Positions 27,037 through 35,527 of a stretch of DNA of 64,000 nucleotides are shown in pieces. The translations under genes were made by a program, and so were the position numbers. Numbering within the stretch: the first letter of the stretch is position 1; the number at the start of each line of letters is the position of its first letter. Below the pieces are notes generated by a model. That model made no database searches, was not told the DNA's origin, and worked only from the letters and a program-made list of their open reading frames with translations. Source of the DNA: JBCCEJ01 sp039030335. GTDB lineage: Bacteria; Pseudomonadota; Gammaproteobacteria; HK1. The stretch covers positions 10,135 through 74,134 of the forward strand of contig JBCCEJ010000018.1 of the NCBI GenBank assembly GCA_039030335.1. Direction: 5' to 3'.

Positions 27037-28104
27037 ATGGATTTTGGCATTTGCGTCGCAACGAATATCAGCGACGTCGGCATCGTCCCGTACGCTGAAA
27101 ACCTCGGCTTTGTCGATGCCTGGATACCAGACAGTCAGATGGTCTGGTCGGATTGCTACGCGTTCATGGCGCTGGCGGCCCAGCAGACCCGCACCATACG
27201 GCTTGGCACGGGGGTCGCGGTGACGGGCACGCGCATTGCGCCAGTCACTGCGCACAGCATTGCGACGATCAATCGTCTGGCTCCGGGGCGTACGTTTCTC
27301 GGCATTGGCACCGGCAATACCGCGCAGCGACTGATGGGACACCGTCCGGTCAAGTACGCCGAGTACGAACGGTACATTCGTGTGCTGCGCGCGTTGCTCG
27401 ACGGCGAAGAGGTTGAGTTCGAGATGAACGGGATGTCGCACCCCGTTCAGTTTCAGATGGCCGACCATGGCTTCATCAACATCGAAGATCACATTCCAAT
27501 TCACATTTCGGGCTTTTACGCGCGCACGCACCGGTTGGCAGGCGCCGTCGGTGATGGTCTGGTCTGCTCGATTCCGCCACATCACGACTTCGTGACCCGT
27601 ACGCTCGCGAATGTGCGCCGTGGCGCGGACGAAGCAGGTCGAGAACTTCCGGAGGATTTTCGCGTGTCTTCGCTGACGTCTGCGGTCGTTTTGGACCCCG
27701 GCGAGGAACTGACGTCCGACCGGGTCATCGAAGAGGTCGGGCCGTTTGCGATCTCGTCGGTCCACTACATCTACGACAAGATCAAAGAAAATGGCGGGGA
27801 ACCACCGCCGCACATGCGACCGTTCTGGCGCGAGTACTGCGATCTGGTCGAGCAGACGCCCCCGGCAAAGCGTCATATGCGCGTGCACGCTGGCCATTGC
27901 ACGTTCATGTTGCCAGAGGAGATTCCGTTCGTGACGCCGGATCTCATTCGCGCGACCTGTCTGGCCGGTACGGCCGATGAACTGGTCGAGCAGTTGCGCG
28001 TGTTGGCCGCGGGCGGTCTGGACCAGGTGTTCATCCTGCCATCGGCTGCGAGTCAGTATCGGAATTTCGAGCGGTTTTCAAACCTGGTGATGGCAAGACT
28101 ATGA
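27037..28104 (+). CDS. LLM-class (luciferase-like) flavin-dependent oxidoreductase
   Basis: 355-residue TIM-barrel protein of the bacterial luciferase/F420-or-FMN superfamily. MDFGICVATNISDVG at the start, IRLGTGVAVTGTRIAPVTAHSIATI (split here: the RLGTGV strand), FLGIGTGNTA and the C-terminal GGLDQVFILP match the family. It could be a monooxygenase or an F420/FMN oxidoreductase. The ATG at 27037 has GGAG about 11 bases upstream. Its stop overlaps the ATG of the enoyl-CoA hydratase (ATGA), so the two are one unit, suggesting action on a CoA-linked or CoA-derived substrate. Confidence 0.88.
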   Translation: MDFGICVATNISDVGIVPYAENLGFVDAWIPDSQMVWSDCYAFMALAAQQTRTIRLGTGVAVTGTRIAPVTAHSIATINRLAPGRTFLGIGTGNTAQRLMGHRPVKYAEYERYIRVLRALLDGEEVEFEMNGMSHPVQFQMADHGFINIEDHIPIHISGFYARTHRLAGAVGDGLVCSIPPHHDFVTRTLANVRRGADEAGRELPEDFRVSSLTSAVVLDPGEELTSDRVIEEVGPFAISSVHYIYDKIKENGGEPPPHMRPFWREYCDLVEQTPPAKRHMRVHAGHCTFMLPEEIPFVTPDLIRATCLAGTADELVEQLRVLAAGGLDQVFILPSAASQYRNFERFSNLVMARL

Positions 28105-28943
28105 GTACGCACGCATCGATGGCTGAGATCGAGTTGTTGGATACCGGTACGGACGAACTGCGTGCCGAACGTCAGGGTCACGTTGTAACCCTGACCCTGA
28201 ACCGGCCCGATAAACGTAACGCTCTGTCCGACCGGCTGACCCCCGCGCTGCGCCAGATGTTGTTCGACCTGGAGGCTGACGGTGCGGCACGCGCTATTGT
28301 CATCACCGGCGCAGGCTCCGCGTTTTGCGCCGGGGGCGATGTGTCCGGCATGGGTAGCGGGCGTACCGAACCGCGCCCGACGCCCGAACAGTCAATTCGC
28401 CGGCTACAGCACCGTCAGGAAACGCTGACGCTGCGGCTGCACGAACTCACCCTGCCGACGATTGCGGCGCTGCCGGGACCGGCCGTGGGCGCGGGCCTCG
28501 CGATCGCGCTCGCCTGTGATCTGCGGGTCGCAGCCGCGTCTGCATTCGTCACCACGGGCTATGCGCGCATTGGCCTGCCGGGTGACTATGGGATCAATTG
28601 GTTGTTGACCCATCTGGTGGGTACCGCGCGGGCGCGCGAGTTGATGTTCACGAGTCGGCGGGTGATGGCCGAGGAGGCGCTAGCGCTCGGACTGGTCAAC
28701 GAAGTCGTACCGGATGATGAATTGCGCTCTCACGCGCAAACGCTGGCAGCCCGCATTGCGGCGGGCCCGCCGGTGGCCCTGGCGGCCATGAAGGAACACT
28801 TGAATCGTGCGATGACTTCGGATCTGAGAACATGTCTCGCCGCCGAGGCGGAACGGCTTGTGCGAACCGCGGCAACCCAGGATCATCAAGCCGCAGTTGA
28901 AGCTTTCATGGCGAAGCGCCCGCCGGAATTCACCGGTCGTTAA
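28101..28943 (+). CDS. Enoyl-CoA hydratase/isomerase family protein
   Basis: 280-residue crotonase-fold enzyme. Substrate-CoA binding is shown by NRPDKRNALS and the first oxyanion-hole segment TGAGSAFCAGGDVSGM; the second is GPAVGAGLAIALACDL. The usual catalytic acids are not both obvious: ARIGLPGDYGINWLLTHLVG occupies the second glutamate region with Asp-Tyr instead of the hydratase Glu, so the reaction may differ from plain hydration. The C-terminus ends PPEFTGR, seen also in the hydratase at 43445. It overlaps the flavin oxidoreductase gene by 4 bases. Confidence 0.88.
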   Translation: MSTHASMAEIELLDTGTDELRAERQGHVVTLTLNRPDKRNALSDRLTPALRQMLFDLEADGAARAIVITGAGSAFCAGGDVSGMGSGRTEPRPTPEQSIRRLQHRQETLTLRLHELTLPTIAALPGPAVGAGLAIALACDLRVAAASAFVTTGYARIGLPGDYGINWLLTHLVGTARARELMFTSRRVMAEEALALGLVNEVVPDDELRSHAQTLAARIAAGPPVALAAMKEHLNRAMTSDLRTCLAAEAERLVRTAATQDHQAAVEAFMAKRPPEFTGR

Positions 28944-29054
28944 CGAATACGCACGACAAGAACGCGGCACTGCCGTAACGCCGCCACCACCGCTTCACTC
29001 AGATCGGGCGATACCCGGACTGCCAGAACATCGACCAACTCTAAGGACCTACTC

Positions 29055-30257
29055 ATGGGTTTCATTGCTGACCGGCTGAGCGCCATCAAACCATCGCCAA
29101 CCCTTGCGGTGACGCAGAAAGGTTTCGACCTGAAGGCAGCGGGTGTAGACGTCATCAGTCTCGGTGCTGGCGAACCTGATTTTGATACGCCGCCACACAT
29201 CGTGGCGGCCGCCAAGAAAGCCTTGGACGATGGTATTACGCGCTATACCCCCGTCAACGGACTCGTGGCGCTGCGTGAAGCCATTCAGTCGAAGTTCAAG
29301 CGCGACAATGGCCTCGACTATTCCGTTGACCAGATCCACGTCAGCTGCGGCGGCAAGCCGGTCATCTTCAACGCCTTCATGGCAACGCTCAACGCGGGCG
29401 ACGAGGTCGTCATCCCGGCGCCTTTCTGGGTCAGCTATCCGGATATCGTCATGATGTTCGACGGCGTTCCGGTGTCCGTGAACTGCCCGCAGTCAGCCGG
29501 CTTCAAACTGTCGGCAGAGCAATTGGAAGCGGCCATCACGCCGAAGACCAAGTGGGTGCTGCTGAACTCCCCGTCCAACCCGACCGGCGCCGGGTACACG
29601 CATGGCGAGCTGAGGGCGTTGGCCGATGTGCTGTTGCGGCATCCGCACGTCTGGATCTTCACAGACGACATCTACGAGCATCTCGTATACGACGACTTCG
29701 AATTCGCGACCATCGCCCAGGTGGAGCCGGCGCTGTGGGAGCGCACGGTCACGATGAACGGGATGTCGAAAGCGTACTGCATGACCGGTTGGCGGCTCGG
29801 CTATGCCGGGGCGCCGGAGAGCCTCGTCAAAGCGATGACCAAGGTTCAGGGGCAATCGCTAACGCACACATCGTCGATAAGTCAGGTTGCCGCGATCGCC
29901 GCACTCAACGGTACTCATGACTTCATCGGCGAACACAACGCGATCTTCCAGCAGCGTCGTGACCTGGTCGTCAGCATGTTGAATCAGGCGAATGGCATAG
30001 ACTGCCCGGTTCCAGAGGGCGCTTTTTACGTTTACCCGTCGTGCGCCGGAGCGATCGGCAAGCAGACGCCCGACGGCAAGACACTCGAGAACGACGAGGA
30101 TTTCGTAACTGCGTTGATCGAGTCGGAGGCGGTCGCCGTGGTGCACGGCGCTGCGTTCGGGCTCGAGCCGCATTTCCGGATTTCGTACGCGACGTCTACC
30201 GAGGCGCTGGAAGAGGCATGCCGGCGCATTCAGCGCTTTTGCGCGTCGCTTCGGTAG
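29055..30257 (+). CDS. Class I pyridoxal-phosphate aminotransferase (aspartate/prephenate type)
   Basis: 400 residues, subgroup Ib build. Motifs: ISLGAGEPDFDTP, RYTPVNG, NSPSNPTG, a D204-IYEH segment, the PLP lysine K239 in NGMSKAYCMTGWRLGY and the substrate Arg in PHFRISYA. It would transfer amino groups between aspartate or a related amino acid and 2-oxo acids; members of this subgroup also act on prephenate. AAGGA lies 8 bases before the ATG. The gene is separate from the enoyl-CoA hydratase gene by 111 bases and ends at a hairpin shared with the convergent cyclic-di-GMP gene. Confidence 0.92.
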   Translation: MGFIADRLSAIKPSPTLAVTQKGFDLKAAGVDVISLGAGEPDFDTPPHIVAAAKKALDDGITRYTPVNGLVALREAIQSKFKRDNGLDYSVDQIHVSCGGKPVIFNAFMATLNAGDEVVIPAPFWVSYPDIVMMFDGVPVSVNCPQSAGFKLSAEQLEAAITPKTKWVLLNSPSNPTGAGYTHGELRALADVLLRHPHVWIFTDDIYEHLVYDDFEFATIAQVEPALWERTVTMNGMSKAYCMTGWRLGYAGAPESLVKAMTKVQGQSLTHTSSISQVAAIAALNGTHDFIGEHNAIFQQRRDLVVSMLNQANGIDCPVPEGAFYVYPSCAGAIGKQTPDGKTLENDEDFVTALIESEAVAVVHGAAFGLEPHFRISYATSTEALEEACRRIQRFCASLR

Positions 30258-30320
30258 CGACGGCGACCAACATCACGGTCGCACGGCCGGCGCGTCGCCG
30301 ATAACGCTTGGGCGAGCGCC

Positions 30321-30340
30321 GCTCCGGCTTCGCCCGGAGC
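30321..30340. terminator. Bidirectional hairpin between the aminotransferase and GGDEF-EAL genes
   Basis: GCTCCGG and its exact complement CCGGAGC flank a CTTCGC loop, 63 bases after the aminotransferase stop and 13 bases after the convergent gene's stop on its own strand. There is no U-tract, but position and GC-rich stem fit a shared terminator. Confidence 0.5.
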
Positions 30341-30353
30341 CGCGCCGCCTGAG

Positions 30354-32567
30354 TCAGCCGACTGCGATATGGAACTCAGACGGCGTGCCGAGCAGGAAGC
30401 CCTGGCCCATCTCACAATCGTTGTCTCGCAGGAACCCGAGCTGCGACTCCGTCTCGATGCCCTCGGCGATAACCCGCATCTTGAGTTTGTGCGCCATGGC
30501 GATGACCGCGCTGGCAATTTCGGCGTCCCGTGGACCGGCTGGGATGCCGGACACGAATGACCGGTCCAGTTTCAGGATATCGACCGGCAGCGCTTTCAGG
30601 TATGCGAGCGAGGAATAACCGGTGCCAAAGTCATCGATGGCAAGCTTTACACCCAGTGCCTTGAGCGGCGCCAGCGTCTGCAGGACCTCGTCGGTCTGCA
30701 TGAGCGTGGTCTCGGTCATTTCAAGGGTCAGGCGTGTGGGCGGCAGACCGGTGCGCTCGAGTGTGTTCAGCACGAGCGTCGGGAAGTCCGGGTCGCGCAG
30801 CTGACGTGCCGCGAGATTGACCGCAAGGTTGAGACTCGTGAGCCCGCAGTTCGCCAGTTCGCGGCACGCGTTTTCGACCACCCACGTGCCGATCGTATTG
30901 ATGAGCCCGCTCTCTTCGGCCAGCTTGATGAACTCATCGGGCAGGACCAGGCCGCGTTCGGGATGCTGCCAGCGCAGCAGCGCCTCGACGCCAACGAGTG
31001 CGCCGGTGCGAAGATCGCGAACCGGCTGGAAGTACTGGAGCAGCTGGTTGCGGTCTACCGCCTGACGGAGCTGTGCTTCGACGTAAACCCGCTCGGAAAC
31101 CTCCTGGTTCATTTCTTCGGTAAAGAATTGATAGTTGTTTCGACCCCGGCTCTTGGCTCGGTACAAAGCCATGTCGGCGTGTTTGAGCAGCGTCGTGGCG
31201 TCGGCGCCGTCGTCTGAAGACAGCGCGACACCGATACTGGTGGACATGACGATGCGCTCGCCGCGCAGCGCAACTGGTTGGCGCAGAAGATCGAGAAGCT
31301 TTTCGCAGACGGTGTGCACCGCGGCGGTACTGTTCACGTCTCCGAGCACGATTGCGAATTCGTCGCCGCCGATCCGCGCGACCGTATCGATCATGCGAAC
31401 ACACGAACGGAAACGCCCGGAGAGTTCTTTCAGCAGCATATCGCCCGCGTCGTGACCCAACGTATCGTTCACCTGCTTGAACTGGTCGAGGTCCAGATAC
31501 AACAGGCAGGCGCGCCGGCCGAACCGCTTGGCAGCCTGTACGGCGCGGTCCAGGCGGTCCATGAACAGCCGGCGGTTGGAAAGGCCGGTCAACGGGTCAT
31601 AGAACGCGAGCTGCTCCATCTCGGCCTGAGTGCGCTCGAGGTCACTTACCGCGCTACGCAGCACCTGTGTGAGTTTGAGGTTTTCGACCGCCAGCGCAAA
31701 CTGTTGCGTCAACACGGCGAAGACTTCGAGGTCGCGGCGTTGGAATGCGCCGAGCAACTGCCCGCGGCAGTCAACCTGGGTAAAACCGGTGACCTCGTCA
31801 CCGCGCATTATCGGTACGCACATGCCGGCCCGAACGTCGTCCGAACGCAGACTGTCGGCGTCGCCGAGACTGTCATCACTGTCCAGGAAAGCGACGGCAT
31901 GACCGCGCTCCAGGACCAGTGCGCGCACCGATCGCGAAATGGGCAGATGTCGCGTATGACCATGTCGGTCGCGAAGGAACGTGGGTTCGTCGGGACGGCT
32001 CTCCGAGGCACGCATGTGCACGCTGATATGCGTGGCCTGATGAAACAGGTCGAGCGCACAGTCGGCGAAGTTCCGCAGCAGTGACTCTTCGGTGTCGCTG
32101 CGGCTTACCTGTGTCGAATGCTGGTGTAGCGCCAGCAACGCGGACCGGTCGAAAGTGGCGGACAGTTCGTCCAGGGAATCAGGCTGCAGCGTCAGTTGCT
32201 CGGAGACCGCCACCGGACGTTCGACGACACCACCGATTCCCGATTCCAGCCGGATGACGAGCTTCACGCCGTCGCGGGCATCACCGAGGATGATCTCGTC
32301 GTCTGGTCGAATCGGCAGCTGATAGTCGTGGCGTTGGTCGATCGAGATCAGGCGGCCACCCCGCCGCACCCATGTGCCGTTTGAACTCCCTGTGTCGATC
32401 AGCACCCAGCCGTCGCTCTCGGCCCGGAGCTCGCAGTGGAACGCTGACAGCCGGCGGTCCGCGTTGACGACGTCGTTGGCGTCATCGCGGCCGACCCGAA
32501 TGACGGCCTTGTCAAAATGCAGCGTCGAACTGGTCGCGCCGTCTGGGTCAGGCAACAGTATCTGCAT
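30354..32567 (-). CDS. FHA-GAF-GGDEF-EAL cyclic-di-GMP signalling protein
   Basis: 737 residues, soluble. Order: FHA domain (about 20-85; IRVGRD, then LSAFHCEL and SSNGTWV, the phosphothreonine-binding pattern), GAF domain (about 160-310), GGDEF diguanylate cyclase (about 330-490, intact RIGGDEFAIVLG), and EAL phosphodiesterase (about 500-737, GVEALLRW, DDFGTGYSSL, EGIET). Both catalytic signatures are intact, so it may make and break cyclic di-GMP. The FHA domain implies control by a Ser/Thr kinase; one is encoded at 20064. The gene is single. Confidence 0.94.
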   Translation of the reverse strand: MQILLPDPDGATSSTLHFDKAVIRVGRDDANDVVNADRRLSAFHCELRAESDGWVLIDTGSSNGTWVRRGGRLISIDQRHDYQLPIRPDDEIILGDARDGVKLVIRLESGIGGVVERPVAVSEQLTLQPDSLDELSATFDRSALLALHQHSTQVSRSDTEESLLRNFADCALDLFHQATHISVHMRASESRPDEPTFLRDRHGHTRHLPISRSVRALVLERGHAVAFLDSDDSLGDADSLRSDDVRAGMCVPIMRGDEVTGFTQVDCRGQLLGAFQRRDLEVFAVLTQQFALAVENLKLTQVLRSAVSDLERTQAEMEQLAFYDPLTGLSNRRLFMDRLDRAVQAAKRFGRRACLLYLDLDQFKQVNDTLGHDAGDMLLKELSGRFRSCVRMIDTVARIGGDEFAIVLGDVNSTAAVHTVCEKLLDLLRQPVALRGERIVMSTSIGVALSSDDGADATTLLKHADMALYRAKSRGRNNYQFFTEEMNQEVSERVYVEAQLRQAVDRNQLLQYFQPVRDLRTGALVGVEALLRWQHPERGLVLPDEFIKLAEESGLINTIGTWVVENACRELANCGLTSLNLAVNLAARQLRDPDFPTLVLNTLERTGLPPTRLTLEMTETTLMQTDEVLQTLAPLKALGVKLAIDDFGTGYSSLAYLKALPVDILKLDRSFVSGIPAGPRDAEIASAVIAMAHKLKMRVIAEGIETESQLGFLRDNDCEMGQGFLLGTPSEFHIAVG

Positions 32568-33012
32568 AAGCGTCAGCTGCCGTTCGACGTGTTGCCAGCG
32601 GCATCCGGGTGCCAGCGGCCTGAGGTTTCAACGAGCATAGCCATGCTCACCCATCCCTGATGTGATCGATCCCACCTTGCGGGAAAATCGACCATCGGCG
32701 TCCCGCCGCGCTAGCAAGCTTTGCGGCCGTCCACGATGCCCAGGGACATATCATCTCAGATCGCTGCGAGGCAACGATGGTTCCTCCAGGTTTTCGGTTC
32801 GCGCGTTCATCTCTGTGCGGCGTCACCCGTATACTGACGCGCTGTCTGTGGGTGCGAAGGCTGTGGCCGATCACCTGCCTGGGTCTGTGTCAACGACGCG
32901 GTTGGCTGCGAAGTGCAACTTCCGTGTCTGGTTTCGCGTTTCGTCCATGACGGTCCTGCTGAACAAACACGACCGACCCCATCTAAATTCGACGGGAGCC
33001 GAACGCGCGACC
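32568..33012. other. Intergenic region upstream of an MFS gene
   Basis: About 445 bases between divergent genes (380 if translation starts at the ATG at 32947). Open frames on both strands here are short and of mixed low-complexity composition, and no family is recognisable. It must contain both promoters, but no convincing -35/-10 pair stands out. Confidence 0.5.
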
Positions 33013-34236
33013 ATGCAGGTTATTCGGATCGTCCTTCCCTTCACCCTAGGGTACTTCCTCTCCTACGCGGTGAGAAATGTCAACGCGGTCATCGCACCGG
33101 ATCTGGTCGCCGACCTCCATTTGACGTCGGCCAGTCTAGGTTTGTTGACCAGTACCTATTTCCTGGCCTTCGCCGCGTTCCAGCTGCCTCTCGGCATCCT
33201 GCTGGACCGCTACGGCCCGCGCCGCGTCGAGGCCGTGTTGTTCTTGTTCGCGGCGTCGGGGTGCGCGCTGTTTGCATTCAGCCAGTCGCTTTATGGGCTG
33301 GTTGCCGCGCGGGCACTGATCGGGATCGGCGTTTCCGGGGCCCTGATGGGGGCGTTCAAGGCTTATGTGCAATGGTTTCCGCCAGCGCGACTGCCGCTCG
33401 TCAATGGACTGACAATGACCTGCGGCGGTTTTGGCGCGCTGGCAGCGACTCAGCCCGTTGAATCGCTGCTGTCTCTAACCGACTGGCGCGGGGTACTGCT
33501 GTTGATGGCCCTGTTTGCGCTTTGTGTATCGATCATCGTTTTCGTTGTGGTACCGCGCCATGCAAGCGAGCGTGCTACGACCCGTGAATCGTGGACGGAA
33601 CAGGTCGCTGGTCTCAAGACGGTGTTTTCGTCGTCGCAGTTCTGGCGCATTGCGCCGCTCACGGTGACCAGCCAGGCGGCGTTCCTGGCGATTCAGGGAC
33701 TCTGGGCCGGGCCGTGGTTCCGGGACGTTGCCGGACTCGATCGGGACGCCGTAGCTGAGCAGTTGCTGCTGATCACGGTGGCCATGGTCCTGGGATTCCT
33801 GAGCGTCGGGGTGCTGACCGAGCGACTGAGCCGCATTGGTGTCAGTCAACTCGTCGCCGCGACCGGTTGCTGCGTATTTGCCGTTGGTGCGCTTGGTCTC
33901 ATCATCTGGATGCCCGAGTACGCATTGATGGGGCCGTGGCTGGTCTTCGGTTTCTTCGGCGGCGCGGGCTATCTGTTCTACTCGATATTGACCACTCACT
34001 TTCCGACGGCGTTGGCCGGGCGCGCGATCACGTGTGCCAACGTGCTGACTTTCAGCGGCGCGTTCGTGGCCCAGTGGAGCATCGGGGTTGTGATCGGATG
34101 GTGGCCGGAGACGGGGCCCGGTCGTTTCGATCCCGCTGGCTACGCAGCGGGATTCGCCCTCTACTTCGCGATTATTCTGGTGAGCACCCTCTGGCTCGTG
34201 TTGGCGCCGCGCTGGCTCGGGCGCGCCGCCAGATGA
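33013..34236 (+). CDS. MFS transporter
   Basis: 407 residues with about 12 helices. It begins RIVLPFTLGYFLSYAVRNVNAVI and has motif A as GILLDRYGPRRVEA between helices 2 and 3. This build is common in carriers for organic acids or sugars phosphates, but the substrate is not readable. The start is uncertain: ATG at 33013 has GGGAG about 13 bases upstream and begins just before helix 1; ATG at 32947 would add 22 polar residues without a ribosome site. The gene converges with the thioesterase gene, with stops only a few bases apart. Confidence 0.85.
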   Translation: MQVIRIVLPFTLGYFLSYAVRNVNAVIAPDLVADLHLTSASLGLLTSTYFLAFAAFQLPLGILLDRYGPRRVEAVLFLFAASGCALFAFSQSLYGLVAARALIGIGVSGALMGAFKAYVQWFPPARLPLVNGLTMTCGGFGALAATQPVESLLSLTDWRGVLLLMALFALCVSIIVFVVVPRHASERATTRESWTEQVAGLKTVFSSSQFWRIAPLTVTSQAAFLAIQGLWAGPWFRDVAGLDRDAVAEQLLLITVAMVLGFLSVGVLTERLSRIGVSQLVAATGCCVFAVGALGLIIWMPEYALMGPWLVFGFFGGAGYLFYSILTTHFPTALAGRAITCANVLTFSGAFVAQWSIGVVIGWWPETGPGRFDPAGYAAGFALYFAIILVSTLWLVLAPRWLGRAAR

Positions 34237-34239
34237 GGT

Positions 34240-34689
34240 CTATGACTGACCGCGCATTTTCTTCAAAACCGCGCTGAAGCTAAGCACCGTCCGGTCGCCC
34301 ACGAACTCCCGCCCCTGCACGAAGACCATCGAGCGCGTTTCGCGCATGACTTCGACCTCTGCTTCGAGCAGATCACCAACGCGCGCGGACGCGCAGAAGT
34401 CCGAGGTCATCGACACGGTGACGGCGCCGCCGCCGTCCAACGCGTGCCGCGCGAGCGCGAACGTTGCGTAGTCTGCAAAGCTCATCATCAACCCACCGTG
34501 CACGATGCCCCAGGTGTTGCAGTGCCGCGCCTCGATGCGCATCGCGCAGCGTCGCTCCGGTCCGTCGCCGCGTTGTTCGTACATCGGGCCGGTCATGTCC
34601 TCGTAAGGGTCCCATCCGGGCAGCGTGAAGAATTCGGACAGTTCGTCCTCACCGAACACTGGTTCGGGTCGTGGGGGAAGTTCGCTCAT
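34240..34689 (-). CDS. PaaI-type hotdog acyl-CoA thioesterase
   Basis: 149 residues. The hotdog core has NTWGIVHGGLMMSFADYATF, which matches the PaaI/YbgC-like pattern HGG-x2-x-x-D, followed by VTVSMTSDFCASARVGD and the C-terminal strand VGDRTVLSFSAVLKK. It would hydrolyse a CoA thioester, freeing CoA. The ATG at 34689 is preferred, with GAGGAG 8 bases upstream; GTG at 34698 overlaps that site. It lies 12 bases after the end of the co-directional enoyl-CoA hydratase gene, so the two form an operon. Confidence 0.9.
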   Translation of the reverse strand: MSELPPRPEPVFGEDELSEFFTLPGWDPYEDMTGPMYEQRGDGPERRCAMRIEARHCNTWGIVHGGLMMSFADYATFALARHALDGGGAVTVSMTSDFCASARVGDLLEAEVEVMRETRSMVFVQGREFVGDRTVLSFSAVLKKMRGQS

Positions 34690-34701
34690 GGTGGTCACTC
34701 C

Positions 34702-35457
34702 TCAAGTCTGCCCATGCCGGCCGGTGCCGCCGGCAAATTGCGACGCCCCCGCGGCTGCTTCGGTTTGTTTGGCCTGTTCGGCAAGAGCGGCTTCCTGGCG
34801 GAGTGCGGCGTCGAGTTCGAGTCCGCGCGAAGCCAGCAGCGACTGGCGGTCTGAACGGAGCGCGGCTTGTGGGAAGGCGCTCAGCTTCAGCGCCAGCGCT
34901 CGGGCGCGCGGCAGCAGCTGGTCCGCCGCCAGCACTTCTGAGACCAGACCGATAGTCCTGGCCTCAACCGCACCGACGGCCCGCCCGGTCAGCATCATGT
35001 CCATGGCTCGTGCCTCGCCGATGACGCGCGGCAGCCTGACCGTGGTGCCATCGCTCATCGGGACACCAAAACGTCGGCAGAACACGCCGAATACGGCCGT
35101 CGTATCGGCGAGGCGCATATCGCAGTAAAGCGCGACACCGAGGCCGCCAGCTACGGCGTGCCCGCTGACGGCGGCGATCAATGGTTTGCTGCGCGGCGCA
35201 CCCAACATTCCCGACTCGGATCCGGCCCAGGCCCTATAGGTGCGCGCGTCGGCGATCTCCTTTAGATCGGCACCCGCACAAAAGCTGCCGCCCGCGCCGG
35301 TAAGAATGGCGACGGCCTGTGAACCGTCGGCCTCGAACGCGTCGAGCGCGCCGGTCAGTTCGTCGACGGCGGCTGTGTTGAGCGCGTTGCGCGCATCGGG
35401 TCGATCGATGGTAAGCGTAGTGACCGGACCGTCCCGGTCGATCCTGATAAGGTGCAT
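34702..35457 (-). CDS. Enoyl-CoA hydratase/isomerase family protein
   Basis: 251-residue crotonase-fold enzyme. DRPDARNALN, then GAGGSFCAGADLKEI (first oxyanion segment) and GHAVAGGLGVALYCDM (second) are present. The region after it reads FGVFCRRFGVPMSDGTTVRLPRVIG, with Asp-Gly where many hydratases have catalytic Glu, which is the pattern of hydrolase or isomerase-like family members. The ATG at 35457 begins the fold (MHLIRID). It is upstream of, and probably co-transcribed with, the PaaI-type thioesterase, and divergent from the gamma-glutamyltransferase-like gene 70 bases away. Confidence 0.88.
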   Translation of the reverse strand: MHLIRIDRDGPVTTLTIDRPDARNALNTAAVDELTGALDAFEADGSQAVAILTGAGGSFCAGADLKEIADARTYRAWAGSESGMLGAPRSKPLIAAVSGHAVAGGLGVALYCDMRLADTTAVFGVFCRRFGVPMSDGTTVRLPRVIGEARAMDMMLTGRAVGAVEARTIGLVSEVLAADQLLPRARALALKLSAFPQAALRSDRQSLLASRGLELDAALRQEAALAEQAKQTEAAAGASQFAGGTGRHGQT

Positions 35458-35527
35458 GGGTTCGGCTGTATCTCTTGGGTGCGGTCGTTTCAGCCCGACG
35501 TTACTCCCTTTTGCAGGAACACGCTTT

